From: Isoetes engelmannii
Lineage: Eukaryota; Streptophyta; Lycopodiopsida; Isoetales; Isoetaceae
NCBI GenBank assembly: GCA_011763485.2
Contig: JAANSK020205539.1
Span: forward strand, 1-24,418
Length of the DNA stretch: 24,418 nucleotides
Direction: 5' to 3'
The notes under the pieces were generated by a model, which was given only the letters and a program-made list of their open reading frames with translations, did no database searches and was not told where the DNA came from. Within the stretch, counting starts at the first letter, position 1, and each line of letters starts with the position of its first letter. The translations under genes were made by a program, and so were the position numbers. Shown piece by piece: positions 1 to 8,800 of this stretch.

Positions 1-59
1 GAAGGAGGAAAAAAACACTAACAACAAGAAGGCCGGATGCTTGGTTTATATACTCAAAA

Positions 60-760
60 TTTACAGACGTCGCATGCAACGTCAGTCAACAGTCAACTCT
101 GACACGTCACGACATAGTCGGACACCACGTCACGTGTCCGTTGGCCACGTCACGTATCCGTTGCCACGTCCTCCACGTCGCATGCGACCTGACGTCGTGG
201 CCAGCGGACATGTGCCACAATGGATGCCACGTCGGATAAACTTTGCCACGTCCTCCACGTCACATGTGACCTGACGTCGTGGCCTGCGAACATGTGCCTG
301 AATGGATAACACGTCAGATAGACTTTGCCACATCCTCCACGTCGCATGCGACCTGACGTCGTGGCCGGCGGACCATGTGCCAGAGTGGATGCCACGTCAA
401 ATAAAGTTTGCCACGTCATCTACGTCGCATGCGACCTGACGTCGTGGCCAGCGGACACGTGCCGAAGTGGAGGCCACGTCAGAATGAGCGTTGCCACGTC
501 ATGCACCGCTGGCCATGTTATCCACGTCGCATGCGATGCGACGTCGGCAAATAAACGCTTGGCGACGTGGGTTTGGCAACGTGGTCGCAGACGTCGGCTC
601 CACGTCGCGTCTCATCCCAGGCGACGTCCGGGGACGTCGCACGCGACGTCTCTGCAATGCCACGTTGCGGGTCCGACGTCTGTGCGACCTGACGTTGCAA
701 TTTGCAACGCGACGTCGCACAGACGTGGCACGTCGACGTCGCGGGATACCCGATTTTCTT
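60..760. repeat. GC-rich ACGT-core repeat array with 82-bp tandem units
   Basis: The stretch is packed with ACGT-core words (CACGTC, GACGTC, TGACGT, CCACGTCG) and is far richer in GC and CpG than the rest of the window. From about 160 to 490 it is a tandem array: the anchor GCATGCGACCTGACGTCGTGG (with variants) recurs at 180, 262, 344 and 427, a period of 82-83 bp. A diverged copy follows at 529. Each unit is itself partly palindromic around GCATGC. From about 545 to 760 the order decays but the motif density stays high. Open frames across it on both strands are by-products of composition and are not read as genes. ACGT is the core bound by plant bZIP factors, but a repeat of transposon origin fits as well. 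Confidence 0.85.
678..724. repeat. 23-bp imperfect inverted repeat (near-palindrome)
   Basis: Two arms of 23 bp at 678-700 and 702-724 are reverse complements except for about four central positions, with a single base between them. The outer arm GTCTGTGCGAC and the inner CGTTGCAA match exactly. It lies at the end of the ACGT array and could extrude as a cruciform or fold as RNA. Confidence 0.8.
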
Positions 761-879
761 GTATCACACAAGAGCAAGCGCATCACCACATCCCATGCAC
801 ATCATACATGAGCAGGCACAAGCACTACATCCTAGAAACACTGTCGCACAACAACACACAACCGGCACGCAACACCAAG

Positions 880-1175
880 CATCCACGTCAACTCAACCCC
901 CAAAAATGGAGGCAACTCCAAAAGGCCCAAGCCTCGATAGAACCGAACAGCCGCCACTGCAAAAGCGTCGTTGGACAAACAAGAATGAGACAATGCTGAC
1001 GATGTTCTTGGAAGCCAGGGTGCCGACATCTTATCTCCAGCAAAATGCGCCCGACAATTCATTGGCGAAAATGCAAATGTCGACGTATCCTACTCAAATG
1101 TACGTAAGAAAGTCAACAACATACTCGTCATGTGGCGACCATAGGAGCAGACAAACAACCAACTCAGCACCATGC
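880..1175 (+). pseudogene. possible Myb/SANT-like coding remnant
   Basis: One frame reads PPLQKRRWTNKNETMLTMF at about 945-1005. This has the basic patch, tryptophan and acidic-hydrophobic helix typical of Myb/SANT-like or trihelix DNA-binding domains, which occur in plant regulators and in PIF/Harbinger-type transposon accessory proteins. About 60 codons on, another frame reads NVRKKVNNILVMW (about 1090-1130), which would suit the end of such a domain, so a frameshift would be needed. No full domain or start is evident. It could be chance; the call is weak. Confidence 0.2.
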
Positions 1176-1800
1176 ACACCATTTCTGCTAGATCAGTAGT
1201 TCACTCAAATACCACAGAAACATAATATAATTTCGTATACACCCAATGAATACAAAATGACAAACAAAAGATTCAGAAGGAAAAAGCAATACACATCCTT
1301 CCATGCTGTAGGTGCAAGGTCTAACAAGCAATGTCTAGACTCCGAACGAATGTGAGAGAAGCAACATATGCTAAGGGGCAAGGGCTTGCCTTTGCAACCT
1401 TGGAAGCCACATTTTAGGTTTGGGGCCCTTTTTGAAGGATGGGGCCCTCTCATGCCGCCTTTTGTTCCCTTTTTCTGCATATGTTCTGATGTTCCAGGAC
1501 TAGCAAGCTCTGTATCTCCTTCAATAAGTTCCCTGTCAGCCTCTTCATTTTCATCCCGCCATCCACTTTCCCACTTCTGAGATAATATTTTCTGTATTTT
1601 GCTCTCATCTCTTCCATAAGGCTCTAGTACTACATTATGTACAGTTTAAAAAGCTGCTTAGTTCGCCTGGCTCGTCTTCTGATAACCTTCTCCACAAACA
1701 ACGCCTTAGACCCGGATAAAATTTCATCTTCTTCAGCTCTGTCAATGCCCACCTTCGAATTGTCCAAGTCCTGAACAAAAGCAGACACGTTTTCCGCACA
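1176..1800. other. intergenic stretch, nothing recognised
   Basis: Short open frames occur on both strands, but none shows a recognisable domain, codon bias or splice pattern. I see no repeat or RNA gene here. Confidence 0.5.
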
Positions 1801-2155
1801 TTCAACCCATTGGACGGTGAGATCTCACGCTAATGGAACCCTAACGCAGATTGACGACAAGCAACCAACGCCTAACGCAGCTAGACAAACAATCTCAACC
1901 ATCAAACATGCCCTCCAAATTCATCTCGGCCATCCAAGCCCAAAAGCCCACTATCGGCCCATCAAGGAAGGGTTTGCTCTTTGGGCAACCCGAAAATGGT
2001 TCAATCCATTGGACGGTGAGATCTCACGCTAATGGAACCCTAACGCAGATTGACGACAAGCAACCAACGCCTCCAAATCCATCTTGGCCATCCAAGCCCA
2101 AAAGCCCACTATCGGCCCATCAAAGGAGAGTTTACCCTTTGGGCAACCCAAAAAA
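1801..2155. repeat. tandem duplication (about 199-bp unit, second copy shorter)
   Basis: The block starting TTCAACCCATTGGACGGTGAG at 1801 is repeated from 2000 as TTCAATCCATTGGACGGTGAG. The copies run in parallel to about 2150, and the second lacks roughly 43 bp found in the first after CAACCAACGCC. Each copy holds AAGCCCAC followed by CGGCCCAT. These are TGGGCT/TGGGCC words on the opposite strand and resemble plant site II promoter elements. The block lies about 650-1000 bp upstream of the ligase start codon, so a promoter role is possible but unproven. Confidence 0.85.
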
Positions 2156-2796
2156 CTACAAGGGGAAAAAACTCTAGCTGTTAGATCCATAAATATGCCT
2201 AGAATATGCCTCAAGGAAACTGAAAATAACCCTCTCCACAACAAATTACTATGCTTAAAGACACCGATATCAGCCGCAACGTAGATTAGCACGTGCGGAA
2301 CAAAAGCAACAAATTGACGGAAACGTTGGTGTTTACAAACACCGATATCAGCCACAATGGTTAAATCCTGGAGCATTACATTACCATTTCCCCTTTCGCA
2401 TCCCTTCTCGTCTCCTTCCCAATCAACATAGCCGTCAATTGTTAGAATTCTGCCCCAATCGGCCTGGCCTGAGGCCTCTGCCTTAGATTGCATGGCAGGA
2501 ATCAGGCAATAATCTAAGTTTTGTGAACAAAAAATCCCTTGCCTAAATTTTACGACACTCTCTTTAGACTTGGGCATCTTCCAAAACGATGCAGAATTTT
2601 GTTTTTTATGTGAGTTAGTTGCTTTTGACCTTGAGGATGGCATTTGGGTAATCACTCCGGTTACTGGAGCTGAGCTTAAAGTAGTGCCCCTAAGTATATC
2701 TAAGTGTGGCTTCAAGTCTCTTGGCAAATCAAATGCGTTTAGTAGGTTTGTGTAGCCCATGAAGAGCAGGATCATTAGTAGGGTGGGCTTTTGCAT
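2029..2796 (-). CDS. unrecognised long open frame, divergent to the ligase gene
   Basis: A 255-codon open frame runs from an ATG at 2796 into the tandem duplication. The start is hydrophobic (MQKPTLLMILLFMGYTNLL), followed by a basic, serine-rich stretch. Its last third is encoded by the repeat, so that part at least is unlikely to be a conserved protein. The phrases ADIGVCKH and ADIGVFKH near codon 150-180 come from a short internal DNA repeat (ACCGATATCAGCC). Its ATG is only 8 bp from the ATG I chose for the ligase, so both cannot have normal separate promoters. I recognise no family. A chance frame in the promoter or 5' UTR of the ligase gene is the more likely reading. Confidence 0.15.
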   Translation of the reverse strand: MQKPTLLMILLFMGYTNLLNAFDLPRDLKPHLDILRGTTLSSAPVTGVITQMPSSRSKATNSHKKQNSASFWKMPKSKESVVKFRQGIFCSQNLDYCLIPAMQSKAEASGQADWGRILTIDGYVDWEGDEKGCERGNGNVMLQDLTIVADIGVCKHQRFRQFVAFVPHVLIYVAADIGVFKHSNLLWRGLFSVSLRHILGIFMDLTARVFSPCSFLGCPKGKLSFDGPIVGFWAWMAKMDLEALVACRQSALGFH

Positions 2797-2804
2797 TGCC
2801 CTTC

Positions 2805-5800
2805 ATGCTCAATTCGATTTCTGTATTGAATCTATCTGGCAGTTCATTGCCTAGCTTCTCGGGAATTTTCGATGGGGAAGCCAGGAAAGCCTCCCTGGGA
2901 AGATGTAACTTTTCAATTGGTCTTTCGTATACGGTTATATGCTGGACATTCTGCTTTGCTGTTCTTTGTGGATTATTGGAGCAATCAGATGGCCTAAGGT
3001 TGCTGAAGGATAAAGGTTTCAGATTAGAGAACTCCTTATGGTTGGAGCAGGTCTTTTCTGCAACCTATGTTTTGATTATGCGATTGTTGAATGGAGGCTA
3101 TATGATGTGCAACAATCAAGTCAATTTTTTCTCTTACATGTTTCTTGTGGTACATGTGAAATGGTGATCACTTTATTCGTACTCTTACAGCAGCTTTTAA
3201 ACGGTGGACATGAAGTTGCCATAGGACCATATCCGATGTTGAACATCTCTGGCACGTACAAGGGTAGGGATAGTTTTGCTTTAAACTCTTCTGCATGTAG
3301 TCTATATGCTTTAAGGATATTCTTGTTTGTCACACAGGTACTTGGTTTATGCTCAATGATGATAATTCATCTGCCAGGCTTCCAAGTTTTGAAGAGAGAT
3401 CTGGAGATGTGCTTCTCGAGCTTCTGAGCTCTTTAACAGAAATACATGGTGTACATTATGTCCAGGTATCTTGTTTTTGCCTGCATTGTACACAGCTACA
3501 GTAAATTAATACTAACAAGAAATGGCAAAGCAAATCATATGAAACCCGATCATTGGATATTGGTGTTGATTGTTAAATTGCGGCAAACAGCTGCATATCT
3601 GTTTATTTTAGTAGAGATGCTTGGCAGTGAATTGTTGGAAGTTGCAGTACGATCTCCTCTGAGAAGGATAGGATAATGATCTCTGGAGGCAACGAATAAA
3701 ATTTCAGTTAAATTGGGACGTCTGCCAGTTATAAATTGAGAAAATGAGTCACCATTGAAGATTGCTAGCACTACCCATCCATCTGTTATGCCTTCTGGGT
3801 TCAAAGAACCTCTCAAATAATTACCCACCATGCTATAATTTGGGTTCTGCAGACAGTTCCTATGAAGGCAACTTGAAGTCTACCTCTTGAATAGACTAAA
3901 GAGAAATATTGAATTCAAAAGTAAACTTGATGAAATAATCTGCCTCCAGGAAAGGAATTCGGACTAGTTCCATGGGCTTAGGTTCTCTATAGTCAGACAT
4001 CAATCCTTGTTCTTGTCATCTCTCTTTGCTAACAAGATCTTGTTATGTCTCTCAGTATTTTGAATTGTCTGATATCAGGGCCAGGTTGTCCTTCAAGATG
4101 GAATGCTTAATAAAAAGGTCAAGTACAGCCAAGGACTTCCGATGAGAATGGAGGGTGTCTTTGTTTGGCCTTTTAGACAGCTTCGTCTGATTTATAGCAG
4201 GTCTCATCTCTTACTTTTAACTTGTTACTGGATTGCGATGTGAAATGAAGATTTGATGAATATGTTATGGGGTACAATCAGGAGCCTTATAAAGTGAATG
4301 AATGGTGACATTTATTATATTCGAGTTTCTTTGATAAATAATTGGGCTCAATACAGTAGATTACATATAAAAGTCAAGACCAGAACATACAAACATAAAT
4401 CAATAACTATAAGAGGATACCCTTTCCATATTTACATTTTGGCCTTTTCTTTCCTAAAGAAGAACCATATCTGATGTTAGTTTATTGGATATGGGGCAAC
4501 CTTAATGGCAATAGACTAGTAATAGAGCTTAAACGGTACTTTTGAACTTGAGCAGATAAAGGCTTATAATTGCATTTATGCCCATCGGTTTTGTGGAGTA
4601 TCTGCTCTTGAATGATTTGCAATGAAGAATCTGTTGACCACGGAACATATAGTTTGATTTTGCTGGAAAAGAGCATCATGAAGAGTTCTTTGGAATAAGC
4701 AAGTCCAAAGTGGAAGCTTAAGATAAAGAAGCCGCCTCCTATACAAAGGAGAATCATATGCTGTCAAATCATCGTAATTCAATGAGCAAGGAGCAGGACT
4801 ACAACTATTGTATGGATTTGTTGAAGAAATTTCAAAGCGCTCTATGACTGAGTGAATTGAAGGAAAAGAGGAAGACAAAAAGAGGCGTAGGCTTCTCTAC
4901 GCATGCATGAGAAAACCTTAATGAGACTCTACGAGACTAGGGTCTTTATAGGTAGGCCATGTCACCAACACATGTGGAAAAAGGTGCTATGCAGAGTTAT
5001 CATAATAGGTTGATCTAACATCCCCCCTGATGACCAGCATGTCTGAAGGTAGACAGAAAAAAAACTTATAGAAGACAGAAACATAAGCACCATGAAGAGA
5101 TCAAATTCCCCTCAGAGTACTAGCTGCAGGTGCAACATGCAAAAAATCCTTCATGTCAGTAAAGCTTCTTCCTGCAAGTGCTTTTGTAAAGGCATCAGCA
5201 TGTTGTTCTTTTGTTGTGCAGTAGGAAAGATTGAGCTGTCCATTCTGTAGCTGTTCTCGAATAAAGCAAAGTTTGATGTCCATGTGCTCTATTTGAAGAT
5301 GCATCTGATAGTCTTTGGCATGCTGGATAGCCGCAATGTTATCAAAATAAATCATTGCAGGAGTTGTGAGAATGCTGGGATCTTCAAATAGATGTACCAG
5401 CCATAGCATTTCCTGAATGGTAAGTGTTAGAGCTTTGAGCTCAACTTCAGTTGTGCTAATGCTATTAGTTTCTTGCTTTTGTGACTTCCAACTAATGGGA
5501 TTTCCTCCAAAAAAGGAAATATACCTTGATAGACATTTTCGATCATCAATGTCTGTTGATGCATGTCTGAATCAGAGAAAAGAATTAGTTGAGGATTCAG
5601 CACTCTTGTATAACTCAGTCCTTCTTGAGCAGTCCCTCTGAGATATCGAAGGACTCTCTTTGCTGCCTTTCAATGATTAACTTTAGGATGTGTCATGAAC
5701 CTAGAGAAGACTCCTAATGTCTGGACGAGTGGTACATAAACATAGCAAGGTGCCAATGAGCTGTCTATACAATGTGCCATCAACACCTTCATCCTCAGTG

Positions 5801-8800
5801 TGTAATGTCAATTGTTGCCCTGGTTCATATGGATTTGGTGAGGCTATACAATCTGACATGTGATACTTCTCAAGAATTTCTGCTGTGTACTACTGTTGTG
5901 ATAGAAAAATTCCCATAGAGGTTGGCCAAATTTCAATGCCAAGGCAGTAATGTAAGAGCCCTAACTCTGTTACCTCAAAGTGAGCATTGAGGCTAGCTTT
6001 GGTGGACTGTAGGAACGCTTCAGCATCCTGTCATTATGGTGTCATCCACATATAGCAAAATAATGGAGACCAATGCATTTTGGAACTTACAGTATAAACT
6101 AGGATCTGCCCTGGACTTTTGATATTTCATATCAATGAGAAAGGCATTTATCTTCATGTTCCAGCATCTTGGTGCCTGTTTCAGATGCTTTACTTTAGCT
6201 TGCACACATAATTTGGATAGTGCTGATCTTGGAATCCAGGGGCTGCTGCATGTATAGTTCCTCTGCTAACTCGCCATTGAGGAAAGCGGTTTTGAAGTCC
6301 ATTTGGTAGATTGGCTATCTTTTCTGAGCTGCTAATGCTAGCACTGCTCTCATAGTATCCAGTCTAACCACTGAGCAAAAACTTTATTATAGTCAAATCC
6401 TTGTTCTTGAGTGTAGCCTTTTGCTACTAAGCGTGCTTTGAGATGGTGCCATCAGAATGATATTTGGTGCAAAATATCCATTTAGCGCCTATTATGTTAT
6501 GATCTGCTGGTTTTGGAACAAGGTCCCAAGTGTCCTGTTTATTAAGCATGGTAAGTTCGTCATGCATAGCTGTTTTCCAATGATCATGCGTTGCTGCTTG
6601 AGCATATGTTGTTGGACCAGAATCCATCAACACGTTTTCCATGAAGGCATAATTGCAACAGTTGGAGTTTCCAAAGTTAGCTCTGCTGGCTTCACGATAG
6701 TCCATCGCTACGTGCGAGGCGAGCAGATCTTCCTAGTCCAGCATTAGTAATCTGATCTGAAGTATGGGTAGAAGGTGCTGGAGATGGAGCAGGTTCAACA
6801 AAGTCGAGTGGCTCAAAATCATCATATGAATTGTGTATAGCAGGTGTAGGAGCAAAGGCAGTTGCAATTGGCGGTAGAGAAGCAAGTGTAGATGCAGGGT
6901 GCAAAGGCATCATGACTGATTTTGCAGCATTGGTGACTGTAGTCGGTGGTGGCATTGCTGAGCTGGAATGTTCAGTATACTGATCATTAAGCAAATTGCA
7001 TATTACCTTGTCATAGTCTATCCTGTCAAGGTAATAGAAGTCGGAAGAGTATACGGCATCTTCCACAAAGACCATGCTGCTAGAGGAGAAGACTTTCTAT
7101 TGATTAGAAATAGGCTCATAACAGCGCCATGCCTTCCTATTGGTTGCGTACCCTATAAAATGCATTTCAAAGATCTATCGGCTAGCTTTCCATTCTTTTG
7201 CAATTTCTCTAGGATAGGTGGCATATCCCAGGCATCCGAACACTTTGAAGTGTGATATATCAAGCTTTTTGCCAAACAAAGCTTCAAATGGAGTTTGACG
7301 TTTTAAGGTTTTAATATGGGTCCTGTTAGAGATGTAGACTGCAGTGACAGTGGCCTGTGTCCAGAAATTTGGTGGAAGTGCTTTATGCTTTAACATGCTC
7401 CGTGTGAGGTCCATAATGGATCTGTTCTTGCGCGTTGCTACGCCATTCTGTGAATGGGCATATGAGACTATTAATTGCCTTTGTACTCCTTTGGACTGTA
7501 GAAAGTCATCAAAGTAATGAGAGGGATATTCCTTGGCATTATTGGACCTTAATCCCTTAATAGTTGTTGAGAATTGATTCTCAACAAGGCTGTTGAAAGT
7601 TTGGTAAATGGAAAAAGCTTCAGATTTATGTTTGATGGGATAAAGGGGGATAAATCCAAGTGTACCAACTGAAGTCATCAATGAAGAGGATAAAATACCT
7701 GCTGCCACTTAGGGATGCAAGTGGCAAATGACAAATATCAGAATGTATCAATTGGAGTAGTCTGTCTGCGCGATATTGTGCTTGATCCGGATATGGAGCT
7801 TGGATTTACGCTTGATCCGGAGATGGAACTTGGATTTACTTGCCATGCATGCAGCACAATGAAGATCTTGCTCTTTGAGAACTGGTAAGCCTTTTACTAT
7901 TTGATACTTGGATGCAGAAACTAGAGCAGAAAGATTTGCATGTCCGTACCTTGCATGCCAGAGTGATTCTTGAGTGAGTGATTCTTGAGTGGTTTGAACT
8001 GCTGCTGTATATGAGTTTGCTGTTTTTGTTGTGGCAGAACTATCTTGAAGCACATAATGTCCTTGTTGAGTGCTATAGGTCCCAACTTTTGAAGATCTAC
8101 ATAAGCTAGGGGATTCTTTTGCAATATGTGAACAAGTCCACATGTGAACAACACGGACAATCCCAATTTCTTATCAAATTCGCTTACACTGAGTAAGCTA
8201 ACTAGCAGGCCAGGTACAAGAATGACATCTAATCATAAAACTTGAGATTGTGAACAAGATCTGAATTCCCTGCTAGGTGTTTAGTGGCTCCGGAAGCAAT
8301 GAGCCAGACAACATCATCTGCTGCTAAGGTGTCTGCAGCCAGATTGAGAAATTCGGTCTCCAAATATCAATGTCAATTTGTGATACATGAGCAGCATGAG
8401 CAGCAGTAGTTGTAGTGGGTTGTTCTTCTGCTGGTGCATGAGAGATGGTGCATGAGGAGATGTTTGAGTCTTGCAATATTGAACAAACTCTCTCTTTAGT
8501 TTCCTGCAGTTGCGCTTCATATGACCTTTGATGCCACAATACTAGCATGAGAGAGGATTTTTAGAGCTAGAATCAACATCGGATGAAGACTTAATTGAAG
8601 TATCTTTTCTCAGATCTATCATATTTATCAATATTTATCATGTTTATGAGCTGGAGTAGGAAAATACTTAGCTTTTGAATAGTGTGATGATTCTTCATTT
8701 TCTGACTTCGTGTGTTCGATTTCAGCATCATATGGTTGCTGCTGTAACTGATGAAAAGATACTTGAATTTTGGGATGCAGTTGATAAAATATCAAATCCT

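Noticed and set aside
41-811. Several open frames on both strands in the ACGT array
   Set aside because: They follow from GC-rich repeats lacking stops; the peptides are Arg/Thr/Val/Ser-rich and repeat with the 82-bp unit.
2872-2997. Ligase start at ATG 2872 with a frameshift near 2990
   Set aside because: It needs an indel, while the frame from 2805 is open, in phase with exon 2 and leads directly into the conserved GLRLLKDK segment. Kept only as an alternative.
3550-3831. Minus-strand open frame in intron 3 of the ligase gene
   Set aside because: No recognisable domain, and it overlaps a normal intron.
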